Notes: a model not told the origin generated them from the letters alone. A stretch of 64,000 nt of DNA from Numidum massiliense (GCF_001375555.1 NZ_CTDZ01000009.1:1729758-1793757); one strand, 5' to 3'. Positions 28,023 through 36,882 are shown, counted from the first letter of the stretch. Numbers and translations are program-made.

Positions 28023-29354
28023 TTATTGTGAATCGTCGGCCGACCGGCGGACGACGACCTTGGTACCATCGACGGCAACGACGACAACGGGTTCGCCTTG
28101 CGGAATAAAACTGCCGTCACTGACGACATCGATCCGCTGTGTCTCAAACTTTGCAGCGCCAGCGGGACGGAGGGGCGTCACCGTCTGCCCTTGTTTCCCC
28201 AATAAATCTTTATGCGGCGAGGCCGCAACGTAGCCAGCTTCGTTGTCTTGTTTTTCCGTCAACACAAATTTGCGCCACGCCCCCTTCCCCCCGAACAGGC
28301 GGATGACGACGAACAGAACGACGAGAGCGACGAGCAGCGCACCGGACAAGGCGATCAATACATACACGGAATCGTACGCAGCGCGCGCGATTCCGGTGCC
28401 GAGCGAGATGATCCCAAGGATACCGAACAGGCCGAATCCGGGTACGAATAGCTCGACGACAAGGAGCACAATGCCGATGACGAATAGGACAAACGTTTCC
28501 GCACCGGCGAATCCAGCGATGAAGTGCCCGAAAAAATAAAGGGCGAACGCCGTCACGCCAATGCCGCCGGCAATGCCGAAGCCAGGGGTAAACAACTCGA
28601 CAGCAATGCCGACTAAACCGATCGTAAACAAAATCGGGATAACGAACGGACTAGTCAGAAAACGCGCTACCTTTTCCGCCAAAGTCAAGTCCGTCTTCAC
28701 GATCTTCGCCTGTGGCAAGCCGATCGTATCGAGCACGTCCGCTTCTTCGTCAGCAAGCCGATCCGCTATGTTTAATTTTACTGCTTGTTCCGCCGATAAG
28801 CTAATGAGACTCCCTTTTTCTTTCAGCCCTTTAATGACGACGTTACGGTCGACCATTCCGGCGGCAATATCGCCGTCGCGGCCGTTCGCCTCGGCTGCGC
28901 TGCGCATTTTTGAACTCCAGGCGGCCACTGTTTTCGGATCGGCGGCCTCGCCGGAAATTAAACGCGGTTCGGCTGCCCCGATCGCACTGTCTTTCGTCAT
29001 GACAATCGTGGGGGCGTTTAGGGCGATGTAGGCACCGGCAGAAATCGCTTCACCGCGAATGAAGACAGTAACCGGTACGGGGGAGCGAGCAATTAATTGC
29101 CCGATGTCTAGCGCTGCACCTACTTCGCCGCCGAGCGTGCGCATTTCGACGACGATCGCTGCGGCAGATGCCTCTTGTGCTTCTTGGAACGTACGTGTTA
29201 AGTACGTCGTCAACCCTTGTTCAATCGTATTGTTTAGCGGAATCCAATAAACCGTCTCCGCCTTGCCCTCTTGCTCAGCAGCTTGTACGCCACCCATCGC
29301 CAAGCCGGAAAAAAGGAGCAAGCATAAACAGATGAAAATAGTCGTTTTTCGCAC
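28023..29354 (-). CDS. nfeD: NfeD-family membrane serine protease-like protein
   Basis: Long-form NfeD (YqeZ type), the usual partner of flotillins. Order: signal peptide (about residues 1-25), a ClpP-class periplasmic protease domain with VVEMRTLGGEVGAALDIGQL and ISAGAYIALNAP (catalytic Ser region), a block of about five membrane helices (about 225-360), and a C-terminal OB-fold NfeD domain (GKQGQTVTPLRPAGAAKF, then [15 protein letters not shown]). The GTG at 29354 has GGGGGAG upstream and starts the signal peptide. 443 aa. In B. subtilis this operon belongs to the sigma-W regulon, and a matching promoter lies upstream. Confidence 0.95.
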   Translation of the reverse strand: MRKTTIFICLCLLLFSGLAMGGVQAAEQEGKAETVYWIPLNNTIEQGLTTYLTRTFQEAQEASAAAIVVEMRTLGGEVGAALDIGQLIARSPVPVTVFIRGEAISAGAYIALNAPTIVMTKDSAIGAAEPRLISGEAADPKTVAAWSSKMRSAAEANGRDGDIAAGMVDRNVVIKGLKEKGSLISLSAEQAVKLNIADRLADEEADVLDTIGLPQAKIVKTDLTLAEKVARFLTSPFVIPILFTIGLVGIAVELFTPGFGIAGGIGVTAFALYFFGHFIAGFAGAETFVLFVIGIVLLVVELFVPGFGLFGILGIISLGTGIARAAYDSVYVLIALSGALLVALVVLFVVIRLFGGKGAWRKFVLTEKQDNEAGYVAASPHKDLLGKQGQTVTPLRPAGAAKFETQRIDVVSDGSFIPQGEPVVVVAVDGTKVVVRRSADDSQ

Positions 29355-29389
29355 GCCACTCCCCCTCGCCCGTACCACGTATTACGTAT

Positions 29390-29415
29390 TACGTTTCATA
29401 TGACGCAAGGTTTCA
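29390..29415 (-). promoter_or_regulatory. Sigma-W-type promoter of nfeD-floA
   Basis: On the minus strand TGAAAC (29410-29415) and CGTA (29390-29393) are separated by 16 bp, matching the published sigma-W consensus TGAAAC-N16-CGTA exactly. It lies about 35 nt upstream of the nfeD start. The B. subtilis counterpart operon is sigma-W controlled. Confidence 0.8.
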
Positions 29416-29478
29416 CTTTCTTTAAACGGGAATATATAAAAAGGACGGCAGTTAATGTGACACAATACAAAGTGGACA

Positions 29479-29510
29479 AAATTAAAACGGAGAGTGGCCT
29501 GCCTCTCCGT
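29479..29510 (-). terminator. Terminator after rpsU-yqeY
   Basis: ACGGAGAG, 8-nt loop, CTCTCCGT forms an 8-bp stem (29487-29494 with 29503-29510). On the minus strand TTTTAATTTT follows it. It lies 14 nt beyond the yqeY stop. Confidence 0.85.
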
Positions 29511-29524
29511 CGATGTCAAAAAAG

Positions 29525-29968
29525 TTAGCTCAGCGCTTCTTGTACGAGGCGATTGACTAGTTTGCCGTCTGCTCGCCCCTTAACTTGCGGCATGAGTGCG
29601 GCCATTACTTTCCCCATATCTGCTTTGGAACGCGCCCCTGTGGCTTGAATCGTGTCTTGCACGAGGAGCCGGAGCTGTTCTTCACTCAACTGCTCGGGTA
29701 AATACCGCTTTAAAATATCGATTTCCCGCTCGGTCTTAGCGGTGAGGTCGGCCCGTCCTGCCTTCGAAAATTCGCGGAGGGAATCGTTTCGCTGTTTCAA
29801 TTCCTTAGCGAGTATCTCCGTCACTTCGGCGTCGCTAAGTGGCTGACCGCGGTCAATTTGGGCGTTATTAATGGCAGCGCGTACCATGCGAATGACACTT
29901 AACGTGTCCTTGTCTTTCGCCTTCATCGCCGCTTTCATGTCTTCAACTAATCGATCCGCTAATGACAA
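29525..29968 (-). CDS. yqeY: GatB/YqeY domain protein
   Basis: 147-residue helical protein of the YqeY family, related to the tail domain of the GatB amidotransferase subunit that contacts tRNA. Signatures: the N-terminal SLADRLVEDMKAAMKAKD, LSVIRMVRAAINNAQ and the C-terminal DMGKVMAALMPQVKGRADGK. The precise role is unknown. TTG start with AGGGGGT upstream. Immediately downstream of rpsU, as in Bacilli. Confidence 0.93.
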   Translation of the reverse strand: MSLADRLVEDMKAAMKAKDKDTLSVIRMVRAAINNAQIDRGQPLSDAEVTEILAKELKQRNDSLREFSKAGRADLTAKTEREIDILKRYLPEQLSEEQLRLLVQDTIQATGARSKADMGKVMAALMPQVKGRADGKLVNRLVQEALS

Positions 29969-29981
29969 CAGAGCTTACCCC

Positions 29982-30155
29982 CTAATACTTGCGCTTGCGA
30001 GCCGCTTCAGCTTTCTTCTTCCGTTTCACACTCGGCTTATCGTAGTACGATCTTTTCCTCACTTCCGACATAACGCCGGACTTAGAGCATGACCTCTTAA
30101 AGCGGCGAAGGGCACTATCTAATGACTCGTTTTTTCGAACGCGTGTTTCAGCCAT
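29982..30155 (-). CDS. rpsU: 30S ribosomal protein S21
   Basis: 57-residue basic ribosomal protein near the platform of the 30S subunit. The text [20 protein letters not shown] and the Arg/Lys-rich C-terminus ([14 protein letters not shown]) are typical. The ATG at 30155 has GGAGGG upstream; the longer frame to 30233 is leader sequence. Followed after 13 nt by yqeY. Confidence 0.97.
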   Translation of the reverse strand: MAETRVRKNESLDSALRRFKRSCSKSGVMSEVRKRSYYDKPSVKRKKKAEAARKRKY

Positions 30156-30282
30156 TTTATTCCCTCCCTCCGTGGGAACCGTATAAAGAGAGACAATACG
30201 AACTTCTAGTTCTCTCACTACCCGCTTCCGCAAACTTCAACCTTTATTATAATCTGAAATAAAATTGGGTGTCAACAACCGC

Positions 30283-30627
30283 TTAGCCTGGCGGCCATCC
30301 GAGATGGCGCCCGCCTAATAAGTGATAGTGCAAGTGGTCGACCGTTTGCCCCCCCTCATTGCCACAGTTGTTGACGAGGCGAAAGCCTTTTTCAGCTATG
30401 CCTAAATCGCGCGCCAATTGCCCAGCTGTGCGGTGAATCGCCCCGATGAGCGGCAACTGCTCCTCGGCGACGTGCAGCGCAGAGGCGATGTGCACTTTCG
30501 GAATGATCAAGACGTGCACCGGTGCGGCTGGCGAAATATCTTCGAAAGCAAGCACTTCCTCATCCTCGTATACTTTCTTACTCGGCAATTCACCGGCCAC
30601 GATTTTGCAAAAGATGCAATCACTCAC
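30283..30627 (-). CDS. HIT-family nucleotide hydrolase
   Basis: Histidine-triad protein of the Hint/HinT type, which hydrolyses adenosine phosphoramidates and related nucleotides. The N-terminal CIFCKIVAGELPSKKVYED and the triad HLHYHLLGGRHLGWPPG near the C-terminus are intact. 114 aa, as expected. GTG start with GAGGGGGT upstream. The physiological substrate is not deducible from sequence. Confidence 0.95.
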   Translation of the reverse strand: MSDCIFCKIVAGELPSKKVYEDEEVLAFEDISPAAPVHVLIIPKVHIASALHVAEEQLPLIGAIHRTAGQLARDLGIAEKGFRLVNNCGNEGGQTVDHLHYHLLGGRHLGWPPG

Positions 30628-30740
30628 AAAAATACCCCCTCTCGTTATGGGGAGTATACCACAATTTGGGACGGGGAGGAAATGAGGCGTATGCGATTTT
30701 CCGCGGCAACGACTTAAAGCGGTCGTTCACAGCGCGCAAC

Positions 30741-31811
30741 TTACGTGTAACTGCGGAGCTCGCGCAACAAAAAGCGGCGCCGCTTCCAGACGTAAGCAGC
30801 TAACAATTGGCGCTCTTTGTCTAACAAGTGGTCAATGTCATAAGGCTCGCCCTCATAACGGGCAATTTCTGGACGGACGCGTGCCATTAGCTGATCGATT
30901 TTGGGCATGAGAACGTGTGGTGCAAGTGTCCTTGTTAGTATGTCAGTCATAAACTGCACGTAATACGCTTTAAACTCAGGCACGGATAACACGCGTTCCG
31001 TCAGGCGGTTGTAACCGCACAGCGGCACATAATGCGATGACAGCGGTTCGCCGTAGCAATCTCTACCCCAAGTTCCGTCGTAGTCCCACGGAATGATCCA
31101 CCACTTTTTTTTGACAGGGTGAAAGTATAGCGCGTAATTGTGAATAAATCCATCGACGTTGCTCGTTAAGACGACACCCGCTAACCAGCGCAAATAATGT
31201 TTAACCGCAACGTTTTGCACGAGAAACGCTTTGAGACTGCCTTCATCTACCGTATTGAGTTGCCAAATAAACCGAGCCAACCGTTGCCATGCCTCGCGGC
31301 TATGCCTTACTTTTAGCTCATAACCGTCTGTCATCTTTTTTTTCAGTACGGGTTTGTCGTCCCCGTAGCGGAGACTGAAGTTGGCCCGGTTGTCTATCGC
31401 ATAAAAAATATCCCCGCGCGGTAAGCGGCGACGCTTTAAAAACGATTGGTCGACCGACTCTAGTAACGTGTATACGCCGAGCGCAGCGCCGTTCAGGCTG
31501 ACCGTGACATGTGTTGCCCGCGGCGACAACACGTTCATTTTGAGAAACGAATCAAACGACAGTTTACTGCGAATCGCCGACGGGTCGACAAAGTCGGCGT
31601 TCAAGTGCGATTCACGTCGCTCTCCCCGAATGTAGAACGATTTTTTGGTGTAGCTACGCGTGTGTGCGCCACGGTATTTGAGTCTGATCGCTTCTGTGGC
31701 GACACCGGTTTTTAAGTATGCGGGGACGGTCTTTTCTGCCCAAATATTTTCGTTTAACGCCATTAAGTGCTGCGGTGCGACGAACAGCGCGTAACGTGGA
31801 AGGGCATGCAC
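30741..31811 (-). CDS. cotH: CotH-type spore coat protein kinase
   Basis: CotH-family atypical kinase; in B. subtilis CotH phosphorylates Ser-rich repeat coat proteins such as CotB and CotG and is needed for outer coat assembly. Features: an early RLKYRGAHTRSYTKKSFYI segment (nucleotide-binding loop region), YTLLESVDQSFLKRR, SNVDGFIHNYALYFHPVKKK and the metal-binding PWDYDGTWGRD near residue 260. 356 aa from the GTG at 31811, which has GGAGG 11 nt upstream; longer frames reach 31880. A sigma-K-like promoter lies just upstream, and a basic Ser/Pro/His-rich protein gene is divergently arranged. Confidence 0.88.
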   Translation of the reverse strand: MHALPRYALFVAPQHLMALNENIWAEKTVPAYLKTGVATEAIRLKYRGAHTRSYTKKSFYIRGERRESHLNADFVDPSAIRSKLSFDSFLKMNVLSPRATHVTVSLNGAALGVYTLLESVDQSFLKRRRLPRGDIFYAIDNRANFSLRYGDDKPVLKKKMTDGYELKVRHSREAWQRLARFIWQLNTVDEGSLKAFLVQNVAVKHYLRWLAGVVLTSNVDGFIHNYALYFHPVKKKWWIIPWDYDGTWGRDCYGEPLSSHYVPLCGYNRLTERVLSVPEFKAYYVQFMTDILTRTLAPHVLMPKIDQLMARVRPEIARYEGEPYDIDHLLDKERQLLAAYVWKRRRFLLRELRSYT

Positions 31812-31845
31812 GAGACAAACCACCTCCGGAAATGAAACCTCAATA

Positions 31846-31873
31846 CAGAGTATGTCCGGCTTTGTCCCGGAGT
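31846..31873 (-). promoter_or_regulatory. Candidate sigma-K promoter of cotH
   Basis: On the minus strand an AC dinucleotide (31872-31873) lies 17 bp from CATACTCTG (31846-31854), close to the sigma-K pattern AC-N16/17-CATANNNTA with one mismatch. It is about 35 nt upstream of the chosen cotH start. Confidence 0.45.
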
Positions 31874-31908
31874 GTTGCACAACAGACCATTTTTATCACA
31901 GGCTTATA

Positions 31909-31935
31909 ACGTTTTTTAGTGGGACACATATAATA
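31909..31935 (+). promoter_or_regulatory. Candidate sigma-K promoter of the divergent coat-protein-like gene
   Basis: AC (31909-31910), 16 bp, CATATAATA (31927-31935) matches the sigma-K consensus AC-N16/17-CATANNNTA. It lies 38 bp before the start codon at 31974. The TATAAT inside could also be read as a sigma-A -10, but no matching -35 was seen. Confidence 0.55.
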
Positions 31936-31973
31936 CACCATCATGATCACTTGCCCGAGAGGAGTGAACACCT

Positions 31974-32459
31974 TTGGTCAAAAAAACGACGTCACACGCT
32001 AAACTACGCCAGCTCATTCGCAAAATGATTGTCGAGGAGCTCGATAAGGTTCTACGGTCACACGATCCGCGTCACGTCTCGGAAAGCTCCGGGGGCATTA
32101 ATTTGGATCCCCGTTTCTCCACAGGGCACTACATGAGAGAGTCGGTACCGTTCCCGAAAGACCATGTACCTTTTCCACACTCGGAGCGCCCACGGCGTTC
32201 GTCAAGACGTCCGCATCGATCGGCGGGCAAAAAAAGACCCGAACGCCACCGCGAGTTACCGCAACATCCACACATTTCGTCGCCCAAACCGTTTGAATCC
32301 AAGCCGTTTACCTCGCTGCCGCATATGTCTCCGTGGGGTGCAGGTGGCTGGGGGCCGGGGCTGCAAGGTAACGAGATACAACCACCTATTGGCAGTCAGC
32401 CATATTTTAACAGCTTGCAACCGTATCCCCAGCAACACCCGGAGGAAAACAACAAATAG
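31974..32459 (+). CDS. Basic Ser/Pro/His-rich protein, candidate spore coat protein
   Basis: 161 residues, not recognised as a known family. The first 28 residues form a charged helix (KLRQLIRKMIVEELDKVLR). The middle is Ser/Arg/His-rich (RPRRSSRRPHRSAGKKRPE, about residues 72-92), and the C-terminal half is low-complexity with Pro, Gly, Gln, Ser and Asn, ending PQQHPEENNK. There is no signal peptide or membrane helix. TTG start at 31974 with AGGAG 9 nt upstream. It is divergent from cotH with a sigma-K-like promoter between. In B. subtilis cotG, a CotH substrate, is also next to cotH. A role as coat protein and CotH target is inferred from composition and position only. Confidence 0.65.
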   Translation: MVKKTTSHAKLRQLIRKMIVEELDKVLRSHDPRHVSESSGGINLDPRFSTGHYMRESVPFPKDHVPFPHSERPRRSSRRPHRSAGKKRPERHRELPQHPHISSPKPFESKPFTSLPHMSPWGAGGWGPGLQGNEIQPPIGSQPYFNSLQPYPQQHPEENNK

Positions 32460-32557
32460 CACCGCCACACTGTTTACGGGACGCTCTGTTGTCCTAAAAT
32501 AAGTCATGCTCGTACGCCTCACACCATATCGTTTAAGTATGGTGGAGGTGTAGAAGG

Positions 32558-33481
32558 ATGCGGGAAATTGTCATTCCGCTAGCGACGGGATTAGCGATTT
32601 TTTTATTCGGGATGCAAGTATTGCGCCTCGGGCTCGCCCGCCTGACTGGTAATCGATTGCAAAAGTGGCTATACCAGTTTACGCAAACGCCGTTCATCGG
32701 TTTTTTGACCGGGTTAGTCGCTACTGTCGTCCTACAGAGTAGCAGTGCGGTCACCGTAATCATCATCGGCTTTATCAATACGAAAGTGATGCGGTTTTCC
32801 CAGACGATCGGGCTGTTGCTCGGCACGAATGTCGGTACGTGTGTGACGACAGAACTACTCGCTGTCTCCATCGAAAAACACGCCCTGTTCCTTCTACTCA
32901 CAGGTGTCGCCTGTCTCGTCCTCCCATGGGCTAATCTCCGCTTTATCGGGCTCGCCGTCGCCGGTCTCGGCTGTATTTTTCTCGGGATGCAAGCGATGGC
33001 GAGCGTCGCCGGTTCGTTCGAGCGAATCGGCTTTTTCGACTTTGTGTCCACGTCGAATAGCACGCTCGCGGGCGTACTCATCGGCACGTTGTTCTCGGCC
33101 GTCATTCAAAGCAGTAGTGCCACGATCGCCTTAATGATGGGCTTGTATCACGCGCATGCCGTGACGCTGCCGTTTGCCCTCGCCGTCGTGCTAGGTAGCA
33201 ATGTCGGGACGTGCGTGACCGCTTGGATCGCCGCTGTCGGCGGCGATCGTGAAGGTAAACAAATCGCGCTCGCCCACTTGCTCATTAACGCCGTCGGCCT
33301 GCTCGCCTTTTACCCGCTGACGCCGTACATCGCCGATTGGCTCGGCGGTACGACACTCACTCGCTATGCGCAAGTGGCCCACTTTCAAACCGGGTTTAAC
33401 GCAATCTCCGCGCTGCTGTTGTTACCGTTCAGTCACGCCCTCGCCCGCTTCGTGGGCCGCCTGCTCCCGACTTCATCTTAA
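32558..33481 (+). CDS. yqeW: Na/Pi cotransporter family protein
   Basis: Integral membrane protein of the Na+-dependent phosphate symporter family. It has the duplicated core signature: QSSSAVTVIIIGF near residue 60 and QSSSATIALMMGL near 188, each followed by a GTNVGTCVT- or GSNVGTCVT-type motif (near 88 and 216). About eight hydrophobic segments are visible. 307 aa, the length of the YqeW type without the C-terminal PhoU-like tail. GGAGGTG precedes the ATG. One of the few plus-strand genes. The transported ion has not been proven for this subfamily. Confidence 0.9.
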   Translation: MREIVIPLATGLAIFLFGMQVLRLGLARLTGNRLQKWLYQFTQTPFIGFLTGLVATVVLQSSSAVTVIIIGFINTKVMRFSQTIGLLLGTNVGTCVTTELLAVSIEKHALFLLLTGVACLVLPWANLRFIGLAVAGLGCIFLGMQAMASVAGSFERIGFFDFVSTSNSTLAGVLIGTLFSAVIQSSSATIALMMGLYHAHAVTLPFALAVVLGSNVGTCVTAWIAAVGGDREGKQIALAHLLINAVGLLAFYPLTPYIADWLGGTTLTRYAQVAHFQTGFNAISALLLLPFSHALARFVGRLLPTSS

Positions 33482-33605
33482 CGAATTAACGCGAAAAAAA
33501 GTAAATGACTCATCCTACCCTCGTTCCTGGTGGCGGTACATGGGAGCCTAAGCTACACACATCGCACGGGATCACGCACTGTATGGACTCACGTGCCACA
33601 CGAGA

Positions 33606-34298
33606 TCAATAACTACCGTTGTCCGCTCCGCCTCCGGCCTTGTCGCTGCCGCTGACGATCGACACGCCGGCACTCGCTCCGAGACGCGTCGCCCCTGCCG
33701 CGAGCATCGCTTCCGCCGTTGCCAAGTCGCGAATGCCACCCGACGCTTTCACACCTAACCGCTCCCCGACTGTCTCGCGCATAAGCTTAACGTCGGAGAC
33801 AGTCGCCCCACCGTGGCCAAACCCGGTCGACGTCTTCACAAAGTGCGCCCCCGCTTCTTTCGCGAGCTTGCAAGCGAGCCGTTTTTCCTCATCGGTTAAT
33901 AACCCCGTTTCGATGATGACTTTCACGATCGCTTTCCAGTGCGAAGCGCGTACGACAGCGGCGATGTCCTCTTTCACCTGTTCCGTCAATCCCGACTTTA
34001 ACCAACCGATATTGATCACCATATCGATTTCGGTCGCCCCGTTTTCTAGCGCGTCATTCGTCTCACTCACTTTGCTCGCTGTCGTCGCCGCGCCTAACGG
34101 AAAGCCAATGACCGTGCACACTTTCACTTCAGACCCTTTAAGCCTTGCCGCACAGCGGGCGACCCAACACGGGTTGACGCACACGGAAGCAAAGCCGTGC
34201 GCCAGCGCTTCATCGCACAGCGCATCGATTTGGGCTGCAGTGGCCTCTGGTTTTAACAATGTATGGTCGATCGTTCTAGCAAGCGATGCTTTCGTCAT
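33606..34298 (-). CDS. deoC: Deoxyribose-phosphate aldolase
   Basis: Class I aldolase splitting 2-deoxyribose-5-phosphate into glyceraldehyde-3-phosphate and acetaldehyde in deoxynucleoside catabolism. Motifs: [10 protein letters not shown] at the start, [28 protein letters not shown], and the Schiff-base Lys in [14 protein letters not shown] near residue 155, with a second Lys in VKASGGIR. 230 aa, typical. GAGGAG upstream of the ATG. No other deo genes are adjacent. Confidence 0.96.
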   Translation of the reverse strand: MTKASLARTIDHTLLKPEATAAQIDALCDEALAHGFASVCVNPCWVARCAARLKGSEVKVCTVIGFPLGAATTASKVSETNDALENGATEIDMVINIGWLKSGLTEQVKEDIAAVVRASHWKAIVKVIIETGLLTDEEKRLACKLAKEAGAHFVKTSTGFGHGGATVSDVKLMRETVGERLGVKASGGIRDLATAEAMLAAGATRLGASAGVSIVSGSDKAGGGADNGSY

Positions 34299-34326
34299 GT
34301 CGCAATTCTCCTCACTTCACAATGAT

Positions 34327-34433
34327 GGTATGAGTCACTTATAAGGTACGAGACACCTAGTCGGTAAGAGTCGCATCTCAAATAGTATGAGTCACTCAAA
34401 AAGTATGAGACTCCCACATCGCATGAGTTACTC
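34327..34433. repeat. Degenerate tandem repeat between the Nudix gene and deoC
   Basis: About six diverged copies of a 16-22-bp unit around GTATGAGTCACT fill the interval and run over the last codon of the Nudix gene. Unit lengths vary, so this is an old or variable array rather than a perfect one. No promoter could be told apart from the repeats. Confidence 0.7.
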
Positions 34434-34871
34434 AGTTTGTCTGAGCAACTCGAGGGCACGAGCTAACACAGCGTCGTTGTTACCGTACCCCGCTTGGCGC
34501 TGCCGCTCCCGCGCAGCTGCAGGGGAAAACCACGCCACCTGTTTAATTTCTTCGAGTTGCGGCCGAATCTCTCCCGCCTTGCTCGCAACTAAATAGTAGT
34601 GCACTTCTTTGTCGACCGTACCGCACAAGGGTTTGTCATAGGCGTAGCGGACAATTGTTAGCGGCTGCACAATTTCTCCCGTCACGCCCGTTTCTTCTTG
34701 AATTTCCCTTAGGGCTGTTTCAGGCGGCGTTTCACCAGCTTCTCGCTTTCCTTTCGGAAAGGTCCAGTGTCCGTACTGATCCTCGATCAACAGGAGTTCT
34801 AACCGATCGTCCCGATCGTCCACGCGTCTGTAAACGACCCCTCCTGCGGCTACTTCTTTGTTCGCTGCCAT
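34428..34871 (-). CDS. Nudix hydrolase
   Basis: 147-residue Nudix-fold pyrophosphohydrolase. The Nudix box is complete: G-x5-E-x7-REIQEETGV (GKREAGETPPETALREIQEE, residues about 53-75). The N-terminus AAGGVVYRR and WTFPKGK fit the Ap4A/NTP-type subfamily. The ATG at 34871 has GGAGGGAAACG upstream and is preferred over the frame to 34928. The substrate is not deducible. The stop codon lies inside a short repeat array. Confidence 0.9.
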   Translation of the reverse strand: MAANKEVAAGGVVYRRVDDRDDRLELLLIEDQYGHWTFPKGKREAGETPPETALREIQEETGVTGEIVQPLTIVRYAYDKPLCGTVDKEVHYYLVASKAGEIRPQLEEIKQVAWFSPAAARERQRQAGYGNNDAVLARALELLRQTE

Positions 34872-34940
34872 CGTTTCCCTCCACTCATTCCACAATGATA
34901 CCATATTTTTCGCGATAATCGACGTCACTAGGGTGACAAT

Positions 34941-36410
34941 CTATGACACACCCCAAAACTTTCCAACCACTTCTCGCTGCACGTCGGGGCGCTTCCGCCC
35001 GGTCATTAAACTGACGGCGACGTAAGCAACTAAGGAGAGCAACACCGGTAAGACGACCGTGTGCATTTCGAGTGGATTCGGCCACAGCTGGTCAAACAAA
35101 ATGTAAGAGGTGACACCGGTCGCCATCGACGCGAGAGCCCCGTACGCATTCCCTTTCCTCCAGTATAGCCCTAACACGACCGGCCAAATAAACGCTGCTT
35201 CTAGCCCGCCAAACGCAAACAAGTTGAGCCAAATTAACAGATCCGGAGGCTGAATCGCCAGTGAGACGACTAATAGCCCGATGACGGCCGTCACGGACAT
35301 ACTCATCCGCTTCACTGTCACTGCACTCGCCTCAGGCCGAATATAGTTCAAATAAACGTCTTTCACAACAGAGGAGCTCACTAAGAGCAACAATGAATCG
35401 ACCGTAGACATGACCGCTGCTAGCGGCGCAGCCAACACGATCCCCGCGAGCCACGCTGGCAACACGTGAAGCGTGATGAGCGGCATCACGTCGTCCGGCT
35501 CGGCGATGTTTGGTATAACCGCACGGGCAAAAACGCCTGTTAAGTGCATGCCGAGCATAATAAAACCGACGACGACCGTGCCGATGACCATGGCGCGGTG
35601 CATGGCCCGCGCATTGCGGTAAGACATCGCCCGCACCGCCACTTGCGGTAACCCGACGACACCGACGCCGACGAGAATCCAAAACGAAGACACGTATAGT
35701 GGCGTCAGCTGGCCATCCGCGCCAAAGGGGGTCAACAAGTTCGGGTTTTGCGCTTGTAAGTCGGCCATAATATTCGTTACACCGCCTCCGGCGACGACGG
35801 TGCCGACTAAAATAATGAGCGTGCCAAAAAACATGACCGTTCCTTGCATCGCATCCGTTAACGCCACGGCGCGAAACCCGCCGACAATGACGTACACGAG
35901 CACAGAAACGGCAAAGACGAACAGCGCCGACTGATAAGAAAGCCCCGTGAACGACGCCACGAGCCGCGCCCCGCCGACCCACTGCGCCGCCATCGCCGAG
36001 AACAGAAAGATGACGATGGAAAGGGCGGAAAGAATGACGACCCACTTATGGCGGTAACGCGCCTTCAAAAAGTCGATTAACGTGACGGCGTTAATTTTGC
36101 GCGAGACGATCGCAAACTTCTTCCCCAACACGGCGAGCGTAAAATAGCCGGTCACGAGCTGCGCCATCGCGAGCAGAACCCAACCGAGCCCCGTCTGATA
36201 GGCCACTCCCGGCCCGCCGATAAAACTGCTCGCACTGCCGTATGTCGCGACCATCGTCATCGCCAACACGAAGCCGCCTAATTCGCGGCTACCGATAAAA
36301 TAGTCTTGTAAAAAGTCCGGCACCCGCACCCGCAAACGCGACGCATAAAAGCCGACGCCAAAGACGGCGATGAGGAAGATGAGGAGCGGGATGATCACTG
36401 GCCACTTCAT
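34941..36410 (-). CDS. panF: Sodium/pantothenate symporter
   Basis: Sodium:solute symporter family (SSF) membrane protein with about 13 hydrophobic segments over 489 residues. The segments DYFIGSRELGGFVLAMTMVA, ATYGSASSFIGGPG and GLPQVAVRAMSYRN fit the PanF branch. The gene is directly coupled (ATGA overlap) to a YhdT-family gene, the arrangement known for panF in E. coli. Pantothenate specificity is therefore likely but inferred from subfamily and context. Confidence 0.87.
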   Translation of the reverse strand: MKWPVIIPLLIFLIAVFGVGFYASRLRVRVPDFLQDYFIGSRELGGFVLAMTMVATYGSASSFIGGPGVAYQTGLGWVLLAMAQLVTGYFTLAVLGKKFAIVSRKINAVTLIDFLKARYRHKWVVILSALSIVIFLFSAMAAQWVGGARLVASFTGLSYQSALFVFAVSVLVYVIVGGFRAVALTDAMQGTVMFFGTLIILVGTVVAGGGVTNIMADLQAQNPNLLTPFGADGQLTPLYVSSFWILVGVGVVGLPQVAVRAMSYRNARAMHRAMVIGTVVVGFIMLGMHLTGVFARAVIPNIAEPDDVMPLITLHVLPAWLAGIVLAAPLAAVMSTVDSLLLLVSSSVVKDVYLNYIRPEASAVTVKRMSMSVTAVIGLLVVSLAIQPPDLLIWLNLFAFGGLEAAFIWPVVLGLYWRKGNAYGALASMATGVTSYILFDQLWPNPLEMHTVVLPVLLSLVAYVAVSLMTGRKRPDVQREVVGKFWGVS

Positions 36411-36706
36411 TCGTCCCCACCCCCGTCGTCAAACGGAATCTCCTGAAACAAAAAGTGCACGACGATATAGACGAGCACCGCAAACACGACAAAGCCGATA
36501 ATACAACTGTAAAAGAACCAGTCCGGAAACCCGAGGGTAAACGTGTACGCCGCGACAGGTTTGCTCCCCAACCCGTAAGCAAACCCATACCACCACGCGA
36601 AGTTCAATAGCGCGAGGATCACCCCGATAAGTGCTTCTCTATTTGCTATTTTGTAGCGTGGGTCTTCGGGAATAGAATCGTACGGCTGCTTGTGGAAATC
36701 CGCCAT
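36407..36706 (-). CDS. yhdT: YhdT family (DUF997) small membrane protein
   Basis: 99-residue protein with two membrane helices (about residues 25-45 and 62-88) and a soluble acidic C-terminus. The motifs DPRYKIANREALIGVILALL and FAWWYGFAYGLGS are characteristic of the family. Overlaps panF by 4 nt, and it always seems to accompany panF; it may assist the transporter, but no function is proven. AGGGGG lies upstream of the ATG. Confidence 0.88.
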   Translation of the reverse strand: MADFHKQPYDSIPEDPRYKIANREALIGVILALLNFAWWYGFAYGLGSKPVAAYTFTLGFPDWFFYSCIIGFVVFAVLVYIVVHFLFQEIPFDDGGGDE

Positions 36707-36882
36707 AATAGCAATCCCCCTCTCCTTGGAAAATATGTAACGACACTTACACTATTTTACCACGTTCGCTCTGTGCGAGGCTAAGTTTGCTAAGTGCGGA
36801 CGGGCCTTTTCATCGCTCATCGCAACAGTTAATAACAGGCGAAAGATGACCGGATGACCGAGGAAAATTCCGTCACATAGCG

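Noticed and set aside
32533-33105. 190-residue minus-strand frame opposite the Na/Pi transporter
   Set aside because: Antisense shadow of a gene with clear duplicated QSSSA motifs and a good ribosome binding site.
33619-34344. 241-residue plus-strand frame opposite deoC
   Set aside because: Antisense shadow; the minus-strand frame is a complete aldolase with catalytic lysines.
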